Source of the DNA: Phyllobacterium sp. T1293
GTDB taxonomy: Bacteria; Pseudomonadota; Alphaproteobacteria; Rhizobiales; Rhizobiaceae
Reading direction: 5' to 3'
Assembly: GCF_020731415.2 (NCBI RefSeq)
Contig: NZ_CP088273.1
Coordinates: 997,001-1,061,000 of the forward strand
DNA: 64,000 bases
Shown piece by piece: positions 28,721 through 38,000 of this stretch. Position numbers and translations under genes: made by a program. The notes beneath the pieces were generated by a model. The model was not told the origin of the DNA, searched no databases, and saw nothing but the letters and a program-made list of their open reading frames with translations. Every line of letters begins with the position of its first letter. Position 1 is the stretch's first letter.

Positions 28721-29668
28721 TCAGGCGCTCGCCTTATCAAGTTCGGCAATATCGCTTGCGTCAAGTTTCAGCGCCGCGGCCTTGATCAAGCTTTCCAGCT
28801 GCTGCAGCGATGTGGCACTGGAAATGGGGGCTGTTACGCCATCGCGGGCTATGATCCACGCGATGGCCACCTCGGCCTGCTTGGCGCCATGCCTGGCGGC
28901 AACCGCATCCAGCGCATCAAGAATGCGATACCCGCGCGAATTGAGATAATCCTTGACGCCGCTACCGCGTTGACTCTGTGCCAGATCAGCTTCGCTGCGG
29001 TATTTGCCCGAGAGAAAGCCGCGCGCGAGCGCGAAATAGCTGATGACGCCGATCTCTTCGGCAATGCACAGGTCCCGCAGCTTGCCATCAAAGCTGGCCC
29101 GACCATAGAGATTATATTCCGGTTGCAGAACGTCATAACGGGGAAGGCCATTCGCCTTGGCCACATCAAGCGCCGCACGCAGCTGGTCCGCATCGAGATT
29201 CGACCCGCCAATGGATTTGATCTTGCCTGCTTTCAAGAGCGTGTCATAGGCAGACAGTGTTTCCTCATAAGGCGTTTCCGGATCGGGCCAATGGGAGAGA
29301 TATACATCGATGCTATCCACTTGCAGCCGTTTCAATGATGCTTCAACTGCCTTGGCGATATAGGCAGGGGAAAGGTCCTTCTTGCCCTGACCCATGTCAC
29401 CACCGACCTTGGTGATGACAACCACCTTATCGCGTGCGTTGCGGGACTTGATCCACTCACCAATGATCGTTTCTGATTCACCGCCGCTGTTTCCCGGAAC
29501 CCAGCGAGAGTAAACATCAGCCGTATCGACTGCGTTAAGGCCCGCATCGACGAAGCGGTCGAGCAGATCGAAGGAGGTCTTCTTGTCGGCGGTCCAGCCG
29601 AAAACATTGCCGCCAAATACCAATGGAGCAATGGAAAGGCCGGTGCGGCCAAGGGGGCGTTTTTGCAT
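28721..29668 (-). CDS. Aldo/keto reductase
   Basis: NADPH-dependent carbonyl reductase family, (beta/alpha)8 barrel. 315 residues. The catalytic tetrad is visible: Asp and Tyr in AVDTADVYSRW, Lys in VVITKVGG, His in VYLSHWPDP. The N-terminal RPLGRTGLSIAPLVFGGNVFG is typical of the YajO/oxidoreductase subgroup. ATG 29668 has CGGAGATCA just upstream and matches the family start. Substrate unknown. Confidence 0.93.
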   Translation of the reverse strand: MQKRPLGRTGLSIAPLVFGGNVFGWTADKKTSFDLLDRFVDAGLNAVDTADVYSRWVPGNSGGESETIIGEWIKSRNARDKVVVITKVGGDMGQGKKDLSPAYIAKAVEASLKRLQVDSIDVYLSHWPDPETPYEETLSAYDTLLKAGKIKSIGGSNLDADQLRAALDVAKANGLPRYDVLQPEYNLYGRASFDGKLRDLCIAEEIGVISYFALARGFLSGKYRSEADLAQSQRGSGVKDYLNSRGYRILDALDAVAARHGAKQAEVAIAWIIARDGVTAPISSATSLQQLESLIKAAALKLDASDIAELDKASA

Positions 29669-29807
29669 GATTGATCTCCGGGGGAGGATGGTTGGGATTG
29701 CGAGTGTAGGCAGGTTCACCGTGCGTTTCCACCCGCAACCACGATGACGGTAACCAAATCAAGCGGTTGTGATAGGTTTTGACTATGGCCGTTGATACAA
29801 TGGGCAC

Positions 29808-30386
29808 ATGAAAACATCAGGCTTAGGGTTTTATCTTTCGCTGGTTCTGTTTACGGCGCTGTCAGGTTGGACAGGTTCTGCCGCTGCGCAAAGCTTCCGT
29901 GTCTGCCATGGCTATGGTTGTTACTTCCAAACGCCGGTGACGTTGACATCAGCCGATCGCAGCCGGATTGCCGCCATTATGGCAAATGGACGCAAATCAG
30001 CCGAAGCGGAGCGTGCTGCCATACGGCGTGCCGTGCAGGTGTTTGAGCTTCGCTCGACACAGGTGATTGGCGTGGCGGACCGTCCAAAGATGGAATTTGG
30101 CGAAGCACGGCAGAAAGGTCAGATGGATTGCGTGGATGAATCCACCAATACGGATCATTTCCTGCGCTATCTGCAAAGCGCCGGCCTGCTCCGGCACCAT
30201 AGTGTCAGCAGTCGTGAATCGCGCGGAAGCTTCATTGATGGCCGCTATCCGCATTTCGCAGCGGTGCTGCGCGACAAGTCAGGAACGCTCTGGGCCGTTG
30301 ACTCCTGGTATGAGCCAGCGGGCGGAAAACCTGACGTTATGCGTTTGGCTGAGTGGGAGGAGCGGGGTTTCAACAGCCAGAGGTAG
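29808..30386 (+). CDS. Exported protein with Cys-His-Asp pattern
   Basis: 192 residues. Signal peptide (LGFYLSLVLFTALSGW, cleavage near SAAAQ). The mature part has four cysteines; the most notable is in QMDCVDESTNT (about residue 106), followed by YPHFAAVLRD (His about 146) and LWAVDSWYEP (Asp about 162). That order and the 'H-x-xAV-x-x-xD-x-G-x-x-x-x-VD' pattern resemble transglutaminase/papain-like cysteine enzymes, but no family signature is certain. Likely periplasmic. No close ribosome binding site. I do not recognise a characterised homologue. Confidence 0.7.
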   Translation: MKTSGLGFYLSLVLFTALSGWTGSAAAQSFRVCHGYGCYFQTPVTLTSADRSRIAAIMANGRKSAEAERAAIRRAVQVFELRSTQVIGVADRPKMEFGEARQKGQMDCVDESTNTDHFLRYLQSAGLLRHHSVSSRESRGSFIDGRYPHFAAVLRDKSGTLWAVDSWYEPAGGKPDVMRLAEWEERGFNSQR

Positions 30387-30400
30387 GCCTGAAACAACAA

Positions 30401-30505
30401 CACCCACCGCGGGAGGAGGTGCGGTGGGTGCCGTTTGGTAAAGGCCGACTGGGAGGAGGAGTGCCGGCCTTTGATCGCGGAGGCTCTGGGAGGAGGATGA
30501 GCCTC
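30401..30505 (-). ncRNA. Anti-Shine-Dalgarno hairpin array (CcsR/cuckoo-like RNA)
   Basis: On the minus strand, directly after the DUF1127 gene, three stem-loops follow one another: 30480-30505 (stem GAGGCTC/GAGCCTC), 30440-30472 (stem AAAGGCCG/CGGCCTTT) and 30401-30430 (stem CACCCACCGC/GCGGTGGGTG). Each loop carries CUCCUCCC, complementary to Shine-Dalgarno sequences. The last is followed by TTGTTGTTT and can act as a terminator. CcsR RNAs of Rhodobacter sphaeroides and the alphaproteobacterial cuckoo family have the same loop motif and also lie downstream of DUF1127 genes. They are processed from the mRNA and act as small RNAs. That this locus behaves so is inference from structure and context. 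Confidence 0.8.
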
Positions 30506-30525
30506 GGCGATATTCTGTTATGCGA

Positions 30526-30672
30526 TTAGCGTACTGCAGACTTCTTGGCTACGAACGGGATGTCCGAGCGGGAGATGCCCAGATCGTTCAGTTCGCGGGT
30601 CGACAGACGGTTCAGCTCGGAAACCGTGTCACGATAACGGCGCCAGTTGCTGTAAGAGCGGATAAGGTTCAT
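30526..30672 (-). CDS. DUF1127 small basic protein
   Basis: 48 residues, arginine-rich, with the DUF1127 core SNWRRYRDTVSELNRLSTRE followed by LNDLGISRSDIPFVA. Some family members (for example CcaF1 of Rhodobacter) bind RNA and influence stress responses and sRNA maturation. ATG 30672 has GGTGA 5 bases upstream; ATG 30684 is an alternative adding four residues. The gene is followed at once by the anti-SD hairpin array on the same strand, the arrangement known from other alphaproteobacteria. Confidence 0.88.
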   Translation of the reverse strand: MNLIRSYSNWRRYRDTVSELNRLSTRELNDLGISRSDIPFVAKKSAVR

Positions 30673-30928
30673 TTCATTCACCATTCGGTTCAAATTGTTT
30701 CGTTGATCAGTCTTGATCGTTGAACTGAAGATAGTGGATGCCTTGCCGAATGTGCAGAGCCAAGTTTGCACGCCAGCTATGCGTATGTTGCATTGCATCA
30801 TTAATCGATTTTAATTGCTGCGTCGCACAATTGTCATCTTCATGGCTTTTTGCCCGAATCCGGCTGCAATTGCGTTTTCAATGAGGCTGTCGTTATTAGT
30901 GACACATCTCGAATCGGGAGCAGAAAGC

Positions 30929-32041
30929 ATGATAATCGGCTTCACCCTGCGCAAACATATTGCGCGGTGGCAGCGGGACGGGCTGATTGATGAAACCACG
31001 GCAGAACGCTTGCGCAAGGATATTGCCGGGCATGGTGTCAGCTTTGGCCTTGGCAATGTTCTGGCCATTCTCGGTGCTATTCTGCTTGGCGCTGCGCTTC
31101 TGTCCCTGATTGCTGCCAATTGGGAGGCCATGCCAAGGCTTGTCCGCGTTGGGTTGATCTTCGCTGTTCTCTGGTGCGGTTATCTTGGCGGCGCATGGCG
31201 GGCGAGCAGGGGTGACAAGGTTTTCAGCGAAGCGCTCTATCTGATCGCCGCGATAGGTTTCGGCGCCGGTATCGCGTTTGTCGGTCAAATGTATCATCTA
31301 TCGGGTGACATGGCCTCTGCTGCCCTGTGGTGGACTGGAGGAACGGTTATTGCTGCCCTGTTGCTGCGATCACCGACACTTGTCTCAACCAGCATTGTCA
31401 TTGCCGGTATCTATCTTGCAGCAAGCGTAGAGCCGGATAATACATCACGTTTGACCTATGTCTGGCTCGTACCAGTCTTTTCTGTCATGGCGGCAGGCCT
31501 GATCGGGTACGTGAAAGCTGACGTGGCGCGGCATTTTCTGGCGGTTTTGCTGCTTGTCTTTGTCTGTGTGGTTCATTTCGATCTGGATGCCAGCACCATC
31601 CTGTGGCTGGCACTTGCTACAGGACTTGGCTTGTTTCTGGCTGATGCATTGCGCTCGCCGGTTCTGGATGATCTGACTGGATGGAGTATAGGTCTTGGTG
31701 CCTATGGCTTTCTGGCTGCCCATATGGTGCTGATGATTTTCCAGTTTGATGATCATGGGTTTGGCCGGACGCGCGAGGTGACAATAGGCTTTGCCATTCT
31801 GGCGCTCGCGATTGCCGGTTTGGCCCTGTCGGGGCACCGCAATCTTGCCATAAGGTGGAGCGCCTATGCGATTTTCTGTGTTGAGGTTCTTTATCTTGCT
31901 TTCGAAACAATCGGCACGATGATTGGAACAGCCGGCTTTTTCCTCACCATCGGTGTGCTGGTGCTGCTGCTTGCGGTCTTTGTTATCCGCATGGAGCGCC
32001 GCCTTCAGAAAAAGAGTCTGCTGAAGAGTGTAGCGCCATGA
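30929..32041 (+). CDS. DUF2157 polytopic membrane protein
   Basis: 370 residues. The N-terminal amphipathic stretch (LRKHIARWQRDGLIDETTAERL) and the following GLGNVLAILGAILLGAALLSLIAANW are diagnostic of DUF2157; at least ten further hydrophobic helices follow. Function unknown. ATG 30929 chosen with GGGAGC upstream; the frame stays open from 30815 but that leader is not family-like. Its stop overlaps the next ATG (ATGA). Confidence 0.85.
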   Translation: MIIGFTLRKHIARWQRDGLIDETTAERLRKDIAGHGVSFGLGNVLAILGAILLGAALLSLIAANWEAMPRLVRVGLIFAVLWCGYLGGAWRASRGDKVFSEALYLIAAIGFGAGIAFVGQMYHLSGDMASAALWWTGGTVIAALLLRSPTLVSTSIVIAGIYLAASVEPDNTSRLTYVWLVPVFSVMAAGLIGYVKADVARHFLAVLLLVFVCVVHFDLDASTILWLALATGLGLFLADALRSPVLDDLTGWSIGLGAYGFLAAHMVLMIFQFDDHGFGRTREVTIGFAILALAIAGLALSGHRNLAIRWSAYAIFCVEVLYLAFETIGTMIGTAGFFLTIGVLVLLLAVFVIRMERRLQKKSLLKSVAP

Positions 32042-32607
32042 AAATAAATCGCTTTTTGATTGCAGGGATTGTCGTCGCACTGCTGCAGTCGGGTGTACTT
32101 TACGCCATGGTGGAAAAACATGCGATGGTTCTTCGCCATGGCACAATGATCACCTTGGCAACGGAACCGGTTGATCCACGCGACCTTTTGCGGGGCGAAT
32201 ATGTGCGGCTCGGCTATGGCATTTCATCCGTTGGAACAGACAAAGTGACCGGCAACAAGCCCGAGACAACAGGGCTCATCGATATCTATGTCACGGTCAA
32301 GGAAGGTGCGGACGGGCGGTGGAATTTCGCCAGCGCTTCCTGGCAGAAGCGTACGGACATTGCTGCCGGTGACGTTCAATTGCACGGACGGACGCTCAAT
32401 CATTCCTACGCGGTCACAAATGACGTTTATGCGGTCCAGTACGGCGTTGAGCGCTATTACCTTCCTGAAGGTTGGGGGCAAACTGTTGAGAAGATGCAAG
32501 GCGAACACGCTCTTGATGCTGTGATCGCGGTGTCGAAGGCAGGCGACGCCCAGATCAGTGCGCTCAAATATAATGGGCGTCTGCTCTATCAGGAGCCCGC
32601 ATATTAG
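32038..32607 (+). CDS. GDYXXLXY-domain protein
   Basis: 189 residues. One N-terminal transmembrane helix or uncleaved signal (FLIAGIVVALLQSGVLYAMV), then the family motif in DPRDLLRGEYVRLGYGIS, and a beta-rich domain that is probably periplasmic. GDYXXLXY proteins are typically encoded next to DUF2157 membrane proteins, as here, with a 4-base overlap, so the two probably form a complex of unknown role. Confidence 0.85.
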   Translation: MKINRFLIAGIVVALLQSGVLYAMVEKHAMVLRHGTMITLATEPVDPRDLLRGEYVRLGYGISSVGTDKVTGNKPETTGLIDIYVTVKEGADGRWNFASASWQKRTDIAAGDVQLHGRTLNHSYAVTNDVYAVQYGVERYYLPEGWGQTVEKMQGEHALDAVIAVSKAGDAQISALKYNGRLLYQEPAY

Positions 32608-32627
32608 ACATTATCTATAGAAAATAA

Positions 32628-32710
32628 TGGTGCGGATAGAGGGACTCGAACCCCCACGGTCTCCCGCCAGAACCTAAATCTGGTGCGTCTACCAATTTCG
32701 CCATATCCGC
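32628..32710 (-). tRNA. tRNA-Leu (anticodon TAG)
   Basis: 83 bases including an encoded CCA. Acceptor stem GCGGATA pairs with TATCCGC, the T-arm has TTCGAGT, a long variable arm of the leucine type is present, and the anticodon stem-loop CCAGA-TTTAGGT-TCTGG gives anticodon TAG. Confidence 0.95.
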
Positions 32711-32727
32711 AGATGGTTGCCGTATTC

Positions 32728-32771
32728 GACCCCCAAGCGCCGGTCTCTATATCACCGTCTTCTCGGGGGTC
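32728..32771. other. Imperfect long hairpin between tRNA-Leu and peptidase gene
   Basis: GACCCCC / GGGGGTC outer stem with an inner CCGGT / ACCG helix. It lies 27 bases after the peptidase stop and 18 bases before the tRNA 5' end, both on the minus strand. It may end the peptidase message or shape the tRNA leader; no T-run follows. Confidence 0.35.
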
Positions 32772-32798
32772 AAAGGAAAAAGCTGCTGTTTGAACAGT

Positions 32799-34886
32799 TT
32801 ACTCAGAGACTGGCTTCCAGCCGATTGCATCGCGCAGGAAAGTGTAGCCAAGCGCAATGAAGCTGGCCCGTTCTTTATTGTCCTTGCCATAGCCATGCCC
32901 ACCCGCCTCAGGCTCGTAGAAATAGGTGTTATAGCCAAGAGCCTGCAGCTTTGCCGCCATCTTGCGTGCGTGACCGGGGTGAACGCGGTCATCCCGGCGT
33001 GTTGTTGCAATCAGGATTGGCGGATAGGGACGACCGGGTACAGCATTGTGATAGGCTGACAGCTCTTTCAGGAAGTCCCAGTCCTCAGGCTTGTCAGGAT
33101 CACCATATTCGTCGACCCAGCTTGCTCCGGCGAGAAGCTTGTTGTAGCGGCGCATGTCGATCAGGGGAATGGTGCAGAACAGCGCCCCGAAACGTTCGGG
33201 GTAACGCGTCAGCATATTGGAGATCAACAGGCCGCCATTGGAGCCGCCTTCCGCCGCTATACGTTCGGGCCGCGTAACGCCGCGACGAACCAGATCTGCG
33301 GCAATGGCGGCAAAATCGTCGTGGGAGAGCTTTTTGCCCGCGCGGCGCCCGGCTTCGTGCCACGCGCTGCCGAATTCACCGCCACCGCGCAGATTGGCAA
33401 CCACGCTGGTGCCGCCGCGCTCCAGCCACAACTTGCCGATAGATGCGCTGTAATAAGGCTCCATCGACAAACCAAAGCCGCCATAGCCAGTCATGTGGAC
33501 GGGCGCGTCGCCCGTTTCACCCTTTGGTCCGATCTGTGTGTAAGGGATTGCTTCGCCATCCGTCGAGATAGCTTCATGCCGCGTGACAACAAGGCCGGTG
33601 GCATCAAAGACCGCAGGGCTTTGCTTGAGCAACGTTGGTACGGCGATGGCCTCTGGCTTGGCAATATTGAGCAACAGCACCTGTGCTGGGGTTATCGGGT
33701 CCTGCGCTGCAACCAGCAATTCGCCCGTGGTATCGTCATGTTCGACATCCAGCGACCAGAGGTGAACAATACCTTCGGCGGGAAGGGCGCTGACGGTTGT
33801 CTTTGCCCATTTGCCCTCGCTCGGTTCGAAAATTTCGAAGCGCGGCGCAAGATTATCGAGAAACGAGACGACAAGCTTCTTATCGTTCCAGAAAAAACCT
33901 TGTAGCGCGCGGCGCGGCGCGGCCTCGAACAGAATCTGGAAATTGCGCTCGCCCGCTAGAAAGGCCTGGAGCGAAATGCCCAGCAGCGTGTCGGCAGGGT
34001 AGGTGATGCCGGATACGGTCCAATCCTCCCTCGGCTTTACGGTCAGCCATTTATTGTAGGAGTTCCACCAGGCAGTTGCCGGTACGTCCAGACGCTGTTT
34101 GGCGCCTTCGCGGTCGCCGAGCCAGCCCGCCGTTTCAAAGAAGGAGCGCTGCTCGACAAACCAGATACGCTCGCTGCCGCTGCTGCGGTCAATATCAGCA
34201 CCCACAGCCATGGATTCCGGCGGGCATTCAAAGATGACAGGCGCAGACAGTGGATCGGTGCCACGCTTCCATAGACGTACGGTGCGGGCATAGCCTGATT
34301 GTGTGACCATGCCTTCGCCAAGCGCGCTTGAGATGAGGACGGTATCAATATCCAGCCAGTCAAGATCGCCTTTCGCTTCGGGCAGGTTGAACCCATCCTC
34401 GATAAAGCGGAAATTATCCATATCGAACTCGCGATGGACAACCGCATCGCTGCCACCGCGCGATAACTTGATGATGGCGCGCTGCCGTTTTTTCGATTCG
34501 ATGTGCGCGCCGCTCCAGATCCAGTCATCGTCCTCTGATCTGGCGAGCGCATCAATGTCGAGGAGAAGCTCCCATTCCGGCTCTGGCGTTTTATAGGACG
34601 CCATGGTGGTGCGGCGCCACAGGCCGCGTGGGTTCTGTTCATCCTGCCAGACATTGTAGAGATAGTTGCCGCGGCGGGCGACCATCGGAATCTTGTCTGG
34701 CCTGTTCAGAATTGCGGTCAGAACATCGCGATCCTGCTCGAATTGCTGGCCACCAAAACGCTGCAAGGTGGCTGCGGATTGCCGGGCAACCCATTCAAGC
34801 GGCTTGGCCCCTTCGATTTCCTCGAGCCAGATATGTGGATCATCATCGGGGGCGTCGACAGTCGGGCGGATATCTTGAACGGTCAT
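32799..34886 (-). CDS. Prolyl oligopeptidase family serine peptidase (S9A)
   Basis: 695 residues. N-terminal half is a beta-propeller (about 80-420), C-terminal half an alpha/beta-hydrolase. Catalytic triad visible: Ser in AAEGGSNGGLLISN (about 549), Asp in RRDDRVHPGH (about 632), His in AGGHGYG (about 662). No signal peptide, so cytoplasmic. ATG 34886 has AAGGAAG upstream and starts MTVQDIRPT; the open frame continues to 34991 without homology. Cleaves short proline-containing peptides by family. Confidence 0.93.
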   Translation of the reverse strand: MTVQDIRPTVDAPDDDPHIWLEEIEGAKPLEWVARQSAATLQRFGGQQFEQDRDVLTAILNRPDKIPMVARRGNYLYNVWQDEQNPRGLWRRTTMASYKTPEPEWELLLDIDALARSEDDDWIWSGAHIESKKRQRAIIKLSRGGSDAVVHREFDMDNFRFIEDGFNLPEAKGDLDWLDIDTVLISSALGEGMVTQSGYARTVRLWKRGTDPLSAPVIFECPPESMAVGADIDRSSGSERIWFVEQRSFFETAGWLGDREGAKQRLDVPATAWWNSYNKWLTVKPREDWTVSGITYPADTLLGISLQAFLAGERNFQILFEAAPRRALQGFFWNDKKLVVSFLDNLAPRFEIFEPSEGKWAKTTVSALPAEGIVHLWSLDVEHDDTTGELLVAAQDPITPAQVLLLNIAKPEAIAVPTLLKQSPAVFDATGLVVTRHEAISTDGEAIPYTQIGPKGETGDAPVHMTGYGGFGLSMEPYYSASIGKLWLERGGTSVVANLRGGGEFGSAWHEAGRRAGKKLSHDDFAAIAADLVRRGVTRPERIAAEGGSNGGLLISNMLTRYPERFGALFCTIPLIDMRRYNKLLAGASWVDEYGDPDKPEDWDFLKELSAYHNAVPGRPYPPILIATTRRDDRVHPGHARKMAAKLQALGYNTYFYEPEAGGHGYGKDNKERASFIALGYTFLRDAIGWKPVSE

Positions 34887-34973
34887 GAGCTTCACTTCCT
34901 TGAGAATCTGCCGAGCAGTCTGGTGAAAGTGAGGCGTTTTGCAATGCCTCAAAGGATCAATTTCGATGCCAGT

Positions 34974-35004
34974 AAAAAAACGCGCCGGCATTCATGCCGA
35001 CGCG
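34974..35004 (-). terminator. Strong terminator after RND operon
   Basis: On the minus strand CGCGTCGGCAT-GA-ATGCCGGCGCG (one mismatch) followed by seven T, 28 bases after the pump stop codon at 35033. Confidence 0.92.
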
Positions 35005-35032
35005 ATTTGATTTATACGGTGTGGTGCCAGCC

Positions 35033-38000
35033 CTAATGGGCAGGCGCTTCCGTGGGCGTCTCCACAGCCGCTTTCTTGCGCCCGATGGAGCGGAGTGCGA
35101 CGTAGAACACCGGCGTCAGGAACAGACCGAAGAATGTCACGCCAAGCATGCCGGAGAACACAGCCGTACCCAGTGATTGACGCATTTCTGCGCCGGGGCC
35201 TTGGGCAATCATCAGCGGCACGACACCGAAGATGAAGGCGAAAGCTGTCATCAGGATCGGACGCAGACGCTGACGGCTGGCTTCAATGGCCGCTTCAACG
35301 GGACTGGAACCTTCCGCCTGATGCTGGCGGGCGAATTCCACGATCAGGATCGCGTTTTTCGCCGCCAGACCAATCAGAACCACAAGGCCGATCTGGGTCA
35401 GGATATTATTATCCATTCCTCGCAAGAACACGCCTATCAGCGCGGCCAGAACCGCCAATGGGACAATCAGGATGATCGCCAGTGGCAGGACCCAGCTTTC
35501 ATACTGGGCGGCGAGTGCAAGGAAGACGAACACGACCGAAAGCCCGAAGATCAGGATTGCGGTATTACCTGTCTGCCTTTCCTGCAGCGAAAGTTCTGTC
35601 CACTGGAAGGTTGTTCCGGCGGGCAGGGTCTTGGCTGCCAATGCCTCCATCTTGTCAAGCGCGGAACCGGAGGAAACACCGGGTGCAGCATTACCCTGTA
35701 GCGGCACCGATACATACATGTTGTATCGCTGCACGAGCGAGGGACCGTTTGTGTCCTTGATTTCAATGAGCGTGCCAAGTGGAACCAGTGCGCCCGTGGC
35801 CGAGCGTACTTTCAGTGCAAGAATATCAGTCCGATCCAGCCGGTATTGCTGGTCGGCCTGCGCCCGCACCTGATAAACACGGCCGAAGGCGTTGAAATCA
35901 TTGACATAGGACGTGCCAAGATTGGTCGAGAGCGTTTCAAAGATGTTCGGTATAGGCACGTTGAGCGCCTGTGCCTTGTCTCTGTCGATCTCGAGGAAGT
36001 ATTGCGGGCTATTGGCGGAGAAAGTGGTGTAGACGCCTGTTAGTCCCGGTGTCTGGTTGGCTTCGCCCATCATCTGATAGGCAAGGCCGAGAACACGGCG
36101 CATGTCCGAACTGTCGCGATCCAGAAGCTGCATCTTGAAGCCACCGGCATTACCGACGCCGCGAATTGGCGGTGGCGGTACGGCGATGATGAAGGCTTCC
36201 TGAATACTCTGCAGACTTCCATAGATCTGCCTGATGATCGAATCACCAGTCTGGCCATTCTTGATCCGGTCAGCAAAGGGCTGGAACGGAGCAAAGACCA
36301 CGCCGGAGTTCGATGCGTTGGTGAAGGTCGCACCGTTGAAACCCGCAAAGGCCACGGCGTTGCGGACACCCGGAACGCCCCGGATGATCTTGGATGCCTT
36401 TTCAATAACCGCGTCGGTGCGGGCGAGGGATGCACCGTCAGGAAGCTGGACGACCACAATGGCGTAGCCCTGATCCATGGGCGGAACGAAGCCGCGTGGG
36501 ATCGTATTGGCCATGAACCATGTGGCACCGAGCAAGCCGACAAATACGAGCAGGGACGCGCCTATGCCAACCCACGATCCAACCAGACGCCGAACGATCC
36601 ACGAATAGCCGTTCGCCATCTTGTCGAAGCCAGTGTTGAAACCATTGGCGAGCATTCGCCCGAAACGTGCCGCGGGATTGTTCGACAGCGCATGGTTATG
36701 CGGCCGCAGCACGATCGCTGCCAGAGCAGGCGAAAGTGTCAGCGAGTTAAGCGCCGAAATGGCCGTCGCAGCCGAGATGGTCACGGCAAACTGGATATAG
36801 AACTGACCAGAGATGCCGGGAATGAAGGCTGTTGGCGCAAACACCGCAATCAACACCAGCGAAATGGCGATAACCGCAGTTCCGACCTCATCCATGGTTA
36901 TGTGGGAGGCTTCTTTCGGACTCATGCCCGCCGCTAGGTTTCGCTCGACATTTTCGACAACCACGATGGCATCATCAACCACGATACCGATGGCGAGCAC
37001 CAGACCAAACAAAGTGAGCATATTCAGCGAGAAGCCGAATGCCGAGAGTATGGCAAAGGTGCCGATCAGCGAGACTGGGATTGCAACGATAGGGATGATT
37101 GCCGTCCGCCAGGATTGCAGGAAGACAAGCACAACCAGTGCCACGAGGATGACGGCTTCGAAGATCGTCTTGTAAACATCGGAAATCGATTCAGAGATGA
37201 ATTCCGTTGGATCATAAACGATGTCGTATTTCAGGCCCGGAGGGAAATCCTTGGAAAGTTCCTCCATGGTCGAGCGGATTGTTTCTGCGGCGGCGAGGGC
37301 ATTGGTGCCGGGGCGGCTGAAAATACCCAGCGCAACGGCAGGACTGCCATCGAGATAGCTGTTCGTCACATAGTCTTTCGCACCAAGCTCGATGCGGGCG
37401 ACGTCCTGCAACTGTACAAGACGGCCATCACCGCTTGTCTTGACGATGACGTAGCGGAACTGACGGGCATCACTGAAACGGCCCTGCATGGTCACTGTGT
37501 ACTGGAAGGCATTGGTGCCCGATGTTGGCGGTCCGCCGATAGCACCACCATTGACCTGTACGTTCTGGTCACGCAGTGCCTGAACCACATCAGCGGATGT
37601 CATGCTGTAGGCGGCCAGCTTTTGCGGATCGAGCCAGATACGCATGGAGTATTGGCGTTCACCGAAGATGGTAACTTCACCAACACCGTCGAGCCGCAGC
37701 AGAACGTCGCGGATACGGGTGTTGGCATAGTTGGACGCATAAAGCTGGTCGTAACGATTATCAGGCGAGAGCACGTGTACGACCATCATCAGATCGGGCG
37801 AGCTTTTCGTCGTGGTGATACCGTTGCGCTGCACGTCCTGCGGCAATTGCGGTACGGCAATGGCAACGCGGTTCTGCACCAGAACCTGCGCCTTATCGAG
37901 ATCCGTGCCAAGCTTGAAGGTGATCGTCAGCGCCATTGAGCCGTCAGCGGTCGAGTAGGAGGACATATAAAGCATGTCCTCGACGCCGTTGATCTGCTGC

